Shown here one piece after another: positions 33,569-42,190 of a stretch of 64,000 nt of DNA. The notes under the pieces were generated by a model. It saw only the letters and a program-made list of their open reading frames with translations. It was not told the origin of the DNA and did no database searches. Location: assembly GCF_030150155.1 (NCBI RefSeq), contig NZ_JASLGR010000061.1, forward strand, positions 62,001-126,000, given 5' to 3'. Position 1 is the first letter of the stretch; each line of letters starts with the position of its first letter. Source of the DNA: Nocardioides sp. GTDB taxonomy: Bacteria > Actinomycetota > Actinomycetes > Propionibacteriales > Nocardioidaceae. The translations under genes were made by a program, and so were the position numbers.

Positions 33569-34048
33569 GTGAATGACACCCCCCGCTGGCTCTCGCCCGC
33601 CGAGCTCGAGTCCTGGATGTCGCTGACCTACATGCTCTCGATGCTCCCCGCCGCCCTCGGCGAGCAGCTCCAGAGCGACGCGGGGCTCTCGTTCACGGAG
33701 TACTACGTGCTCGCCGGACTGTCGGACGCACCGGAGCGCAGCATGCGGATGAGCCAGCTCGCCCTGTTCGCCAACGCCGAGCTCTCCCGGCTCTCGCACA
33801 TGGTCTCCCGGCTGGAGAAGCGCGGCTTCGTCACGCGCCGCCCCGACCCCACCGACGGCCGCTACACGCAGGCGATCCTCACCGATGCCGGCTTCGCCCA
33901 CCTCGCCACCGCAGCGCCGGGTCACGTCACCCGGGTGCGCGAGCTGGTCTTCGACGCCCTGTCCCCCGACGAGGTCGACGCCCTGCACCGGATCACCGAC
34001 AAGATCAACCGCCGGCTCAACCCGGAGGACTGCGGATCCCGGCCGTGA
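33569..34048 (+). CDS. MarR-family transcriptional regulator
   Basis: 159 aa from GTG 33569. TACAGT at 33556-33561 ends 7 nt before it, so the gene is probably leaderless; an upstream in-frame start at 33485 is rejected. Winged helix-turn-helix: MRMSQLALFANAELSRLSHMVSRLEKRGFV followed by the wing RRPDPTDGRYTQAILTDAG (DxRxxx motif). The closest target is the exporter gene 67 bp downstream, a common MarR/exporter pairing. The divergent pntAB operon is another candidate. Confidence 0.83.
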   Translation: MNDTPRWLSPAELESWMSLTYMLSMLPAALGEQLQSDAGLSFTEYYVLAGLSDAPERSMRMSQLALFANAELSRLSHMVSRLEKRGFVTRRPDPTDGRYTQAILTDAGFAHLATAAPGHVTRVRELVFDALSPDEVDALHRITDKINRRLNPEDCGSRP

Positions 34049-34114
34049 GCAGCCTCACGACCACTCCGTGAGCACCGTCGGCGGCGGCACAGCCGACCTC
34101 GCTAACGTCGATGG

Positions 34115-35425
34115 GTGAGCTCCACCGCAGCATCCGGCACCCCTGAGGCGCCGGGCCTTCCCCTCAAGCTGATCTGCGTCCTGGCGCTGCTCTCAGCCAC
34201 CCCGCCGGTCTCGACCGACCTGTACCTGGCCTCCTTCCCGGAGATGACCAGCGGTCTGCACACCGACGCCCAGCACGTGCAGCTCACCCTGACCGCGTTC
34301 CTGCTCGGCATCGGCCTGGGCCAGCTCTTCTGGGGCCCACTCTCGGACCGGTACGGGCGCTGGCGCCCGATGTTCGTCGGCACCGTGGTGGCCACCGTGG
34401 CCTCGCTGATCAGCGCGATGGCCCCGTCCGTCGAGCTCCTGATCGGGGCCCGCTTCGTGCAGGCGCTGGCCGCGTCGGCGACGCTGGTGATCGGGCGCGC
34501 GGTGATCTCGGACCTGGCCCGCGGGTTCCGTGCCGCCCAGGCGATGAGCCTGATGATGACGATCAACTCCTTCGCCCCGATCGCGGCACCGGTGCTGGGC
34601 GGCCTGCTCGCCGGGCACGTCCCGTGGCGCGGAGTCCTCGGCGTGATCGGTGCCGTGATGGTGATCCAGACGGTCTGCGTGCTGCTCGTGGTGCGCGAGT
34701 CGCTGCCGGCGGACCGGCGTGCCCCAGCGCTCTCGTTCAGGCCGCTCGGCACGATGATCGCCCAGCCGACGTACCGCTCGTACGCCCTGACCGTCGGGTT
34801 CTGCTTCGGTGCGCTGATGTCGTACATCTCGAGCTCGTCCTTCGTCTACCAGAAGGTGATCGACCTGCCCGGGTGGGCGTTCGGCGTCGGCTTCGGGGTG
34901 AACTCCGTGGCCCTGCTGATCGCCGGAGCGCGCTCGACCCGGCGGGCGCACCGCCAGATCCACCCTGCGACGACGGTCAGGCTCGCCCTGCCCTGGCTGC
35001 TGGGCGGCACCGTCGGCGTGCTGGCCTGCACGCTCTCCCCGTGGCCGGCGCTGTTGCTGGCACCGTTGCTGGTGACCGTCACGGCGGTCGGCTTCATCAT
35101 CGGCAACGTGGTCACCCTGGCGATGAACCAGGCCCGCCTGCACAGCGGCGCGGGCTCCGCCCTGGTCGGGGCCTCGCAGTTCCTGGTCGGCGGCGCCTTC
35201 TCCGCCCTGACCGGCGTCGCCGGCGAGGAGACCGCGGTCCCGATGGGGATCTGCATGGTCGTCTCGGCCCTGCTGTGCGTGCTCTGCTTCGGCCGGGCCC
35301 GCGCCACCCTCACCCCTGCCAGCGAGGCCGTCTTCGCCGCACCGGCGCCCACCCAGGAGGCGCCGGCCGACGAGGCGACCTGGGTCGGAGCCTCAGCCGA
35401 GCGGGGCGACGCCGCCGATCGCTGA
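34115..35425 (+). CDS. Bcr/CflA-type drug exporter (MFS, 12 TM)
   Basis: 436 aa major facilitator protein. The loop 2-3 motif GPLSDRYGRWRPMF and the Bcr/CflA-like start STDLYLASFPEMTSGL place it in the DHA1 drug:proton antiporter group. Twelve hydrophobic segments and an Ala/Glu-rich cytoplasmic tail. GTG 34115 follows TAACGT (34103-34108) by 6 nt, so it is probably leaderless. Its last 33 bp overlap, tail to tail, the end of the flavin-reductase fusion gene. Probably exports toxic aromatic substrates or intermediates. Confidence 0.87.
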   Translation: MSSTAASGTPEAPGLPLKLICVLALLSATPPVSTDLYLASFPEMTSGLHTDAQHVQLTLTAFLLGIGLGQLFWGPLSDRYGRWRPMFVGTVVATVASLISAMAPSVELLIGARFVQALAASATLVIGRAVISDLARGFRAAQAMSLMMTINSFAPIAAPVLGGLLAGHVPWRGVLGVIGAVMVIQTVCVLLVVRESLPADRRAPALSFRPLGTMIAQPTYRSYALTVGFCFGALMSYISSSSFVYQKVIDLPGWAFGVGFGVNSVALLIAGARSTRRAHRQIHPATTVRLALPWLLGGTVGVLACTLSPWPALLLAPLLVTVTAVGFIIGNVVTLAMNQARLHSGAGSALVGASQFLVGGAFSALTGVAGEETAVPMGICMVVSALLCVLCFGRARATLTPASEAVFAAPAPTQEAPADEATWVGASAERGDAADR

Positions 35426-36589
35426 GGTGGCCGCAGCGGTCGCAGCCAGCAGCGCATCGGCGTACTCGCTGACGGTGGCGGCCGGGACGGAGCCGGGCGG
35501 CCCCCAGACGGTGAGGGTGAAGGCGACGTTGCCGGCCGCGTCGAAGACCGGCGCCGACAGCGAGCGCAGCTCGACGGTCTCGTCGACCTGGTCACGGTTG
35601 TAGCCGTCGGCCACCCTGACGATCGCCTCGCGCAGCGCCTCGGGCGAGGCCTCGCCGGCGTGCAGCAGGGTGGAGGTGCGCTCCAGGCTGGAGGACTCCG
35701 AGTGCCCCAGCGCGATCGCGTAGCCGCGCTGCCGGACCAGGTCGGGCACGCCGACCAGCCGCTCGGACTGCTCCGGGGTGAGGTGGTCGGAGATGGTCGC
35801 CAGCCACTGCCGCCGTACGTCGTCCTCGCTGAAGGCCGCGAAGCAGCTGCCCAGGGGCGCAGCGAAAGGGATCCGCTGGCCGACGCGGGTCGGGTCCATC
35901 GCGATCTCGGCATGCCCGGCGGAGGCGGCCAGCACCAGCTCGCCCCGGACCAGGGCGATCGCGGTGACCTCGGTGCTCTTGTCCGCGGCGAGGCGCTCCA
36001 TCCAGGGCCGGGCGAGGTCGACCAGGCGGAGCTGGTCGAGCAGGTCGGCGTCGCGGGCGGCCAGCGAGTGCGGCGTGAAGGAGCCGTAGCCGCCCCGGAA
36101 GAAGAGCAGCGGCGAGGCACCCTCGCCGAGCTCCAGGGACTGCACCCGGCCGATCACGATGTGGTGGTCACCGGCCTCGTGGATCGCCTCGGTGTCGCAG
36201 TCGATCCAGGCGACGGCGCCGGCGATCACCGGGTTGCCCGCGGGCGAGGTGCTCCAGGCGATGTCGGAGAACTTGTCGATCTTGCGCATCGCGACCTTGC
36301 GGCAGACGTCCTCCTGGTCGGCGTCGAGGACGTTGACGCAGAACCGGGTGCCCGACTCACGCAGCGCCTTCCACGAGCTCGAGCCCTGGTCGGGCAGGAA
36401 CGCGACGAGCGGCGGATCGAGGGAGACCGAGGTGAAGGATCCGACGGTCATGCCGATCGCCTCGCCGGCTTCGTCGCGGGCGGTGACGACCACGACGCCG
36501 GTCGGGAACTGACCGAGAACCTGGCGGAAATGACCCGGGTCGATCACCGGGACAGCCTCGACATGGGCTTCAACAGACATCTTCTCCAC
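35393..36589 (-). CDS. Flavin reductase fused to an IclR-like effector domain
   Basis: 398 aa, two domains. Residues 15-175 are a HpaC/HsaB-type NADH:flavin reductase (FRQVLGQFPTGVVVVTA; TVGSFTSVSLDPPLVAFLP; RFCVNVL; GGYGSF). Residues 190-390 look like the ligand-binding GAF-like domain of IclR regulators (GELVLAASAGHAEIAMDP; GSCFAAFSEDDVRRQWLA; RGYAIALGHSESS; LSAPVFDAAGNVAFTLTV), without a DNA-binding part. It should supply reduced flavin to the two HsaA-like monooxygenases of this regulon, perhaps only when substrate binds the second domain. GTG 36589 has GGAG 5 nt upstream; ATG 36580 is an alternative. Operator at 36597-36614. Confidence 0.83.
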   Translation of the reverse strand: MEKMSVEAHVEAVPVIDPGHFRQVLGQFPTGVVVVTARDEAGEAIGMTVGSFTSVSLDPPLVAFLPDQGSSSWKALRESGTRFCVNVLDADQEDVCRKVAMRKIDKFSDIAWSTSPAGNPVIAGAVAWIDCDTEAIHEAGDHHIVIGRVQSLELGEGASPLLFFRGGYGSFTPHSLAARDADLLDQLRLVDLARPWMERLAADKSTEVTAIALVRGELVLAASAGHAEIAMDPTRVGQRIPFAAPLGSCFAAFSEDDVRRQWLATISDHLTPEQSERLVGVPDLVRQRGYAIALGHSESSSLERTSTLLHAGEASPEALREAIVRVADGYNRDQVDETVELRSLSAPVFDAAGNVAFTLTVWGPPGSVPAATVSEYADALLAATAAATSAIGGVAPLG

Positions 36590-36596
36590 ACTTTCT

Positions 36597-36614
36597 CCGT
36601 AACGATCACTACAG
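36597..36614. promoter_or_regulatory. Regulon operator copy 1
   Basis: CCGTAACGATCACTACAG, 15 of 18 matching the consensus CTGTAGTGATCACTACAG shared with sites at 38119, 38140, 50567, 50590 and 50797. It lies 7 bp upstream of the flavin-reductase start. Confidence 0.72.
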
Positions 36615-36665
36615 AGATTGGCATGGACAGACCCGCCTCAGCAAGAGCCGCGGAGAGAAAGTTGT

Positions 36666-36693
36666 GACGCCGGGCACAGACGTGCCCGGCGTC
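36666..36693. terminator. Terminator after the tetR pair
   Basis: Perfect 12-bp arms GACGCCGGGCAC (36666-36677) and GTGCCCGGCGTC (36682-36693), 4-nt loop, 12 bp after the end of the first TetR gene. Separates the tetR operon from the downstream flavin-reductase promoter. Confidence 0.75.
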
Positions 36694-36704
36694 AGCAGCG
36701 CACG

Positions 36705-37337
36705 TCAGCTGTGGCGCGCAATGGCCGACTCGACGGTCGAGGCGATCAGCTCGGCGAAGTGATCGGGCTCGTACGGCATCCCTGCCTGACCGGCCAGGAA
36801 CGCCCCATCGGTGGCCGCCAGCACGATCCGCGCCAGCGACCGGGCGAGCCCGGGATCGCCTGCCACCACCTCGGGCCCGAGGTAGGACTCGACCCAGGAG
36901 GTGATCTCCCGCTCGGTCTCGGCACGGACCGCGAGGAACCACTGCCGCGCCTCGGGCTCGACGTCGCGACCCTGGAGCAGCAGCATGTGCCCGATCCGAA
37001 GGAAGGCAGGGCCGTCGGCGAGGCTGCGGATCGAGCGCGCCAGGATCGACCGGGCGACCTCGCCGATCGGCCGCGAGTCCCACTCGGCGTGCTCCCAGCG
37101 CGGCTGGGTCTCGTTCCACTCCGCGAAGCTGTGCCGGATGACCTCGGCCATCAGCTGTTCCTTGTCCTTGAAGAACCAGTAGACCGAGCTCGCCGGCAGC
37201 CCGGAGCGCTTGGTGATCTTCGAGATCGACGCCCCCTCGTAGCCGGCCTCGGCCGCCACCTCGGCGGCGGCCCGCAGGATCCGGATCCGCGAGGCCTCGT
37301 GCTCGACCCCCGGGGCTGCGCTGCGCGCGCCGCTCAT
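36705..37337 (-). CDS. TetR-family regulator
   Basis: 210 aa. Helix-turn-helix at residues 20-65 (ILRAAAEVAAEAGYEGASISKI, then KRSGLPASSVYWFFKDKEQL). The PASSVYWFF recognition helix is nearly identical to PASSIYWHF of its partner gene, so the pair arose by duplication and may bind the same DNA. ATG 37337 overlaps the partner stop. Both genes are in a tandem operon read away from the ABC importer. Likely repressor binding the CTGTAGTGATCACTACAG sites. The effector domains differ, so the two may answer different ligands. Confidence 0.82.
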   Translation of the reverse strand: MSGARSAAPGVEHEASRIRILRAAAEVAAEAGYEGASISKITKRSGLPASSVYWFFKDKEQLMAEVIRHSFAEWNETQPRWEHAEWDSRPIGEVARSILARSIRSLADGPAFLRIGHMLLLQGRDVEPEARQWFLAVRAETEREITSWVESYLGPEVVAGDPGLARSLARIVLAATDGAFLAGQAGMPYEPDHFAELIASTVESAIARHS

Positions 37338-37999
37338 GCCGCCTCCTTCAGCCACCGCACCGCTTGCGCGGAGAGTCCGTCCGACACCAGGTCGATCATG
37401 GTGTTGAGATCCCAGTCGTCGTTGGCGATCAGGCCCACGAACAGGCCGTCCATCAGGGCCAGGTGGAAGCGCGCCAGACGCCCGGCGAACTCCTCGACGT
37501 CCGCATCGCCCGGCGGCTGCGGAGCGGCACCGGACTCGATGATCGAGGCCAGGACCTGCGACCACCAGTGCGCGATCGCACGCTCGGTGTCGAGCCTGAC
37601 GTCGAGGTAGCGACCCCGCGCCGAGGGCTCCACCGGGCGGCGCTCCAACCCGAGCATCAGCCCGAGTCGCCAGAAGGCCGGCGACTCCAGCAGCGCCCGC
37701 GCGGCGCGGTGCAGCCGGTCGTGGATCTCGGCAGTGGTGTCGCCGAACTCGACCCGGGTCTCCCAGGTCGGCGCACCCTTGCGCCAGGTGACGTAGCTGT
37801 ACTCCACCGTGGCCGCCAGGAGCTCGTCCTTGTTGCGGAAGTGCCAGTAGATCGAGCTGGCCGGCAGGCCGGTGCGCTCCGTCACCAGGGCGATGGACGT
37901 GCCGTCGTACCCACGCTCTGAGGCGAGCTCCAACGTCGCCTGCAGGATGCGGTCGCGCGACTCGTCGCCTTGTTGATGGCGGCGCGGTGTCTTCCGAGT
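37334..37999 (-). CDS. TetR-family regulator, tandem paralogue
   Basis: 221 aa from GTG 37999, chosen for the GGGGA ribosome site 5 nt upstream; the frame stays open far upstream, across the operator region, without one. Helix-turn-helix ILQATLELASERGYDG, TSIALVTERTGLPASSIYWHFRNKDELL. First gene of the tetR pair. The divergent region 38000-38232 carries two operator copies, so autoregulation plus control of the ABC importer is expected. It differs from KstR2 in both domains. Confidence 0.82.
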   Translation of the reverse strand, partial: TRKTPRRHQQGDESRDRILQATLELASERGYDGTSIALVTERTGLPASSIYWHFRNKDELLAATVEYSYVTWRKGAPTWETRVEFGDTTAEIHDRLHRAARALLESPAFWRLGLMLGLERRPVEPSARGRYLDVRLDTERAIAHWWSQVLASIIESGAAPQPPGDADVEEFAGRLARFHLALMDGLFVGLIANDDWDLNTMIDLVSDGLSAQAVRWLKEAA

Positions 38000-38118
38000 C
38001 ACCTGGTCCCCTCTCTTTGACAGTCCCTTGTCATTGTTCCGCAACTTCGAGTCACAAAAACTTTTCGACTCCAACGCTTGTGACCGCGGCCACATTGTGG
38101 CTACGGTCACACCTGTCT

Positions 38119-38157
38119 CTGTAGTGACTGTTCCAGGCACTGTAGTGACCGATACGG
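38119..38157. promoter_or_regulatory. Regulon operator copies 2 and 3 (tandem)
   Basis: CTGTAGTGACTGTTCCAG (38119-38136) and CTGTAGTGACCGATACGG (38140-38157) start 21 bp apart, two helical turns. The left half CTGTAGTGA is perfect in both; the right halves are weaker. They lie between the tetR pair and the ABC importer, 75 bp before the importer start. Confidence 0.72.
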
Positions 38158-38232
38158 ATCGTTCGGGAGATCAGCACCCCCTGTCAACACCTCATCTGCT
38201 CGCCAGAGCTTCAAGGCCAGAGGAAACAGAAC

Positions 38233-39423
38233 ATGTTCACTTCGCTTCGCACGAGTCCCCTGAGGTTCGCCCCCATCGCGGTCTCCGTGATCGGCGCCCT
38301 CACGCTGTCCGCCTGCGGCAGCTCGTCTGACGCCACCAGCACTCCCGCCTCGGACGGTGCCAGCACCAGCGCGAGCAGCAGCGCCGGCGTCACCCACGCC
38401 AAGGAGCAGATCGAGAAGTACGCCGCTCCCCGCGAGCACTACGGCACGGTGCCCGCGATCTCCAGCGTCCCCAACCTCCAGGGCAAGACCGTCTGGTACG
38501 TCCCGATCGGCACCTCGGTTCCGGTGCTCCAGGCGATGGGCCAGGGCATCACCGAGGCCTTCAAGGCGCTTGGCGCCAGCGTCCACATGTGTGACGGCAA
38601 GTTCACCCCGACCACGGTCGCCAGCTGCATGGAGTCGGCCGCGAACCAGAAGGCCGACGCCGTCATCACCGGCTTCGTGGACTACGAGGCGGTTCCCTCG
38701 GCGTTCCAGAGCCTCGCCTCCCAGGGCATCCCGACCCTGGCCGCCGGCGTCGCCCAGCCGAAGGGTGTGCAGTCGAGCAAGACCCTCGGCTTCTTCGACC
38801 CCTCGGCCCTCACCCACATCGCCTACCAGCTGATGGCCGACGCCGTCATCGCCGACAGCAACGGCTCCGCCAATGTGATCCAGGTCGGCCTGACCGACTC
38901 CAGCACCACCAAGGGCAACACCCAGGCTGCCGCCGACGAGCTCAAGCAGTACTGCCCCTCGTGCAAGGTCACGACCGTCGAGACCACCACCGCCGACGCC
39001 TCGAACCTCGGCTCCCTGGTCAGCGCGAAGCTCTCGGCCAACCCGAAGACGAACTACCTGATCCTCCCGCAGGACTCGTTCTTCCAGGCCGCCCTCCCCG
39101 GCCTCCAGAGCGCCGGCTTCACGGACAAGGTCAAGGTCGTCACCGCGTCCGGCAGCCCCGCCGGTCTCCAGGCCGTCAAGGCCGGCCAGATCGCGTACAA
39201 CATCGGCCAGGGTGCCATCGAGCAGGGCTGGGCGATGGCCGACGGCGCTGTCCGTCTGCTCTCCGGCGTCGAGGTCGTGCCCGAGGTCGACGGCCCGGTC
39301 CGGGTCTTCACCAAGGCCAACGTCGGCGACCTCGACATCAGCGACGCCAACTACAACAGCTCCGTCTGGTACGGCGGCGACGCCTGGAAGCAGGACTTCC
39401 TCACCGCCTGGGGAGTCAAGTAA
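38233..39423 (+). CDS. ABC importer substrate-binding lipoprotein
   Basis: 396 aa. Signal peptide with lipobox LSAC28, then a Ser/Thr/Ala-rich linker to about residue 52, then a type I periplasmic-binding fold of the RbsB/sugar-binding kind (GKTVWYVPIGTSVPVLQAMGQGI; ADAVITGFVDY; VQSSKTLGFFDP; TNYLILPQDSFFQAALPGL). Delivers a solute to the ATPase-permease pair that follows. Sugar-type importers have been recruited for aromatic and steroid-like compounds in actinobacteria, and the catabolic genes around it favour a cyclic non-sugar solute; that is inference. Two operators precede it. Confidence 0.87.
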   Translation: MFTSLRTSPLRFAPIAVSVIGALTLSACGSSSDATSTPASDGASTSASSSAGVTHAKEQIEKYAAPREHYGTVPAISSVPNLQGKTVWYVPIGTSVPVLQAMGQGITEAFKALGASVHMCDGKFTPTTVASCMESAANQKADAVITGFVDYEAVPSAFQSLASQGIPTLAAGVAQPKGVQSSKTLGFFDPSALTHIAYQLMADAVIADSNGSANVIQVGLTDSSTTKGNTQAAADELKQYCPSCKVTTVETTTADASNLGSLVSAKLSANPKTNYLILPQDSFFQAALPGLQSAGFTDKVKVVTASGSPAGLQAVKAGQIAYNIGQGAIEQGWAMADGAVRLLSGVEVVPEVDGPVRVFTKANVGDLDISDANYNSSVWYGGDAWKQDFLTAWGVK

Positions 39424-40968
39424 ATGGCACTCCCGGCCGCCCCGCGACTCCAGGTCGCGAACATCAGCAAGACCTTCGGACCCACCCGCGTCCTGACCGA
39501 CGCGAACCTCGTGGTGCGGCCGGGAGAGCTTCACGCCCTGCTGGGCCAGAACGGCTCCGGCAAGTCCACGCTGGTCAAGATCCTCACCGGCTACCACGCC
39601 CCTGACGCGGGCGGCACGATCACCATCGACGGCCAGGACCTGCGCCTGCCCGTCGCCTGGGACGACGCCCACGCCGCGGGCGTGGCGGTCGTCCACCAGG
39701 ACTTCGGCCTGCTCGACCACCTCAGCGTCGCCGAGAACATCGGCGTCGGAGGCTTCGAGCGGACCCGCTACCTGCGCCGCGTCGACTGGCGCGCCCAGCG
39801 CCGGGTCGCGGCCCGGGTCCTCGGCGACCTGCAGCTCGACATCTCCCCCACCACCCTGGTCGGCGAGCTGAGCGCCTCGCACCGCGCCGGCGTCGCGATC
39901 GCCCGCGCGATGCGCGACCTCGTCCCCGGCGAGGGCCTCGTCATCCTCGACGAGTCGACCCGCTCCCTGGGCCGCGAGGAGCTGGCCCAGTTCCACGCCA
40001 TGCTCAAGCGGATCCGGTCCACCGGCACGGCAATGCTGCTGGTCAGCCACAGCCTCGATGAGGTGCTGCACCACACCGACAACGTCACGGTGCTGCGCGA
40101 CGGCCACGTCGTCGGCGCCGGGCTCCCGACCGCCGAGCAGTCGGAGCAGTCCATCGCCCGGATCATGCTGGGCAAGGAGGTGGACAGCATCGAGGCCCGG
40201 CCGAGCGCGGAGGCGACGTACGCCGCCCAGGTGAGCATCACCGGACTGCGCGGCCCCGGGGCCGACGGCCTCGACCTCCGGATCGGAGCCGGCGAGGTGG
40301 TCGGCCTGACCGGGATGCCGGGCAGCGGCTTCGAGTCGCTGCCGTACCTGATCGCCGGCGCCACCCCCGCGTCCGCGGGTCGGCTGACGATCGGCGCCCA
40401 GGTCGTGGACCTGGCCAAGGCCACCGTCGACGCAGCGATCCGCGCCGGGGTGGTGCTCATCCCCGAGCGCCGCGACCGTGACGGGCTGGCGATGAGCCTC
40501 AGCGTCCGCGACAACATCAGCCTCCCGACCCTGCGCACGCACGGCAAGCGGTTCTGGGTCGGCAAGGAGTGGCAGGACAAGCAGACCTCGGAGGCGATCC
40601 GCACCCTCGGGATCCGCCCCAACGCCCCGAGCCGCCTGATCTCGGAGCTGTCGGGCGGCAACCAGCAGAAGGTGCTGCTGGCCAAGTGGATGTCGGTCGG
40701 ACCGACGCTGATGATCATGCACGAGCCGACGCAGGCGGTCGACGTCGGCGCCCGCTCCGACATCCTCAACGCCGTGCACCGCGCGGCCGCCTCGGGCGTC
40801 TCGGTGCTGCTGGTCAGCGTCGAGTCCGCCGATCTCGCCGCCGCCTGCGACCGCGTCCTCGTCTACGAGGGACCCGACCGGCTCCGCGAGATCCGCTCCG
40901 ACGACCCCGACGTCATCCTCGACGCCGTCTACGCCGCGGCCTCGGCCTCTTCCCCCTCCGCCTCCTGA
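39424..40968 (+). CDS. ABC importer ATPase, two fused nucleotide-binding domains
   Basis: 514 aa RbsA/MglA-type double ATPase, starting 1 bp after the binding-protein stop. Domain 1 (1-245) has an intact Walker A (GQNGSGKST) and Walker B (LVILDEST) but an altered signature (LSASHRAG). Domain 2 has a degenerate Walker A (GMPGSGFES), a good signature (LSGGNQQKV) and HEP in place of DEP in Walker B. The combination gives one competent composite site, as usual in this importer class. Energises uptake with the neighbouring permease. Confidence 0.9.
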   Translation: MALPAAPRLQVANISKTFGPTRVLTDANLVVRPGELHALLGQNGSGKSTLVKILTGYHAPDAGGTITIDGQDLRLPVAWDDAHAAGVAVVHQDFGLLDHLSVAENIGVGGFERTRYLRRVDWRAQRRVAARVLGDLQLDISPTTLVGELSASHRAGVAIARAMRDLVPGEGLVILDESTRSLGREELAQFHAMLKRIRSTGTAMLLVSHSLDEVLHHTDNVTVLRDGHVVGAGLPTAEQSEQSIARIMLGKEVDSIEARPSAEATYAAQVSITGLRGPGADGLDLRIGAGEVVGLTGMPGSGFESLPYLIAGATPASAGRLTIGAQVVDLAKATVDAAIRAGVVLIPERRDRDGLAMSLSVRDNISLPTLRTHGKRFWVGKEWQDKQTSEAIRTLGIRPNAPSRLISELSGGNQQKVLLAKWMSVGPTLMIMHEPTQAVDVGARSDILNAVHRAAASGVSVLLVSVESADLAAACDRVLVYEGPDRLREIRSDDPDVILDAVYAAASASSPSAS

Positions 40969-40979
40969 AAGGCAGGACC

Positions 40980-42098
40980 ATGAACTCCGATCACACCCAC
41001 GACACGGGCCTCCTCTCCGAGGGCTCGCACGCCGACGGCCCCGAGCACCAGTACGCCACCCCGGCCGCCGACGCTGCGCTGGCGACCAACGAGGTCTTCC
41101 ACCCGAGCGCGACCGATCTCGAGGAGCCCGCGCCCGTCGACCGCTGGGCCTGGGCCCGGTCACTGCCCAGCAAGTACGCCCTGGTCCTGGTCTGGGCCGT
41201 GATGGCGGTGGTCTACCTGATCGCCATGCCCGACACCTTCGGGCAGACCACCACGATCCAGTCGATCTTCGGCTCCCAGCAGCTGCTCGTCTTCCTGGCG
41301 ATGGCCACGCTGACCACCCTGATCGTCGGCGAGTTCGACCTCTCGGTGGCCTCGGTGATGGGTCTGGGCGCCACGATCGTCCCGGTGCTCAACGGCCAGC
41401 ACGGGGTCAACATCTGGCTCGCCTGCCTGATCGCCGTCGCCGCCACCACCGCGTGTGGGGCGGTCAACGCCTTCTTCATCATCAAGCTCAACGTCCCGTC
41501 CCTGGTGGTGACCCTCGGTAGCGGAACCCTGTTCATCGGCTTCGCGAAGTACCTGGTCGGCACCGGTGCGGCCTCGATCATCCCGAACGACACCTTCCGC
41601 AACCTGACCGTCTACCGGATCGCGGGCCTGCCGGTCAGCTTCTGGTACGGCCTGCTCCTGGTCGGCGCCTTCGCCTACATCTGCTCGTGCACCCCCCTGG
41701 GTCGCCACCTGATGTTCGTCGGCGCCAACCGCGAGGTCGCCCGCCTGGCCGGGATCAAGGTCAACCGGATCCGGGCCGGCTCCTACATCGTGGCCGGCTT
41801 CCTCGCCGGTCTGGCCGGCATCGTGCTGATCTCCTCGGTCGGCGGCTTCGACCCGACCAGCGCAGCGACGTACCTGCTGCCGACGCTGGCCGCGGTCTTC
41901 CTCAGCACCGCCGTCGTCCAGCCGGGCCAGTTCAACGCGATCGGCACGATCATCGGCATCTACTTCCTGGAGACCGGCATCTTCGGTCTGCAGCTGGCCG
42001 GTCTGACCGGCTGGATCCAGGACGTCTTCTACGGCGGCGGCCTGGTCTTCGCCGTCGCCCTGGCCACCGTGGTGCGTCAACGCGCCAAGAGCGCCTGA
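40980..42098 (+). CDS. ABC importer permease (RbsC type)
   Basis: 372 aa, ATG 40980 with AAAGGCAGGA upstream. Residues 1-60 are a hydrophilic acidic cytoplasmic leader (many His, Asp, Glu), longer than usual for RbsC. About nine to ten membrane segments follow. GEFDLSVASVMGLGA and FVGANREVARLAGIKVNRIRAGSYI match the BPD_transp_2 family, including the coupling segment. Terminator at 42114-42148. One permease gene implies a homodimer. Confidence 0.88.
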   Translation: MNSDHTHDTGLLSEGSHADGPEHQYATPAADAALATNEVFHPSATDLEEPAPVDRWAWARSLPSKYALVLVWAVMAVVYLIAMPDTFGQTTTIQSIFGSQQLLVFLAMATLTTLIVGEFDLSVASVMGLGATIVPVLNGQHGVNIWLACLIAVAATTACGAVNAFFIIKLNVPSLVVTLGSGTLFIGFAKYLVGTGAASIIPNDTFRNLTVYRIAGLPVSFWYGLLLVGAFAYICSCTPLGRHLMFVGANREVARLAGIKVNRIRAGSYIVAGFLAGLAGIVLISSVGGFDPTSAATYLLPTLAAVFLSTAVVQPGQFNAIGTIIGIYFLETGIFGLQLAGLTGWIQDVFYGGGLVFAVALATVVRQRAKSA

Positions 42099-42113
42099 CC
42101 GTCCTCCCCCTTC

Positions 42114-42148
42114 GAAGGCCCCGTGCTCCGTCAGGACACGGGGCCTTC
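42114..42148 (+). terminator. Terminator after the ABC importer
   Basis: Perfect 12-bp arms GAAGGCCCCGTG (42114-42125) and CACGGGGCCTTC (42137-42148), 11-nt loop, 16 bp after the permease stop. The next genes are therefore probably expressed from partial read-through or another promoter. Confidence 0.75.
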
Positions 42149-42190
42149 GTCATCCACTCCCCCCACCCGTTCACGCCCGAAAGCGAGCAG

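Noticed and set aside
38107..41163. Open frame of 1018 codons on the minus strand
   Set aside because: Antisense to the ABC importer binding protein and ATPase; no ribosome site and no recognisable domain.
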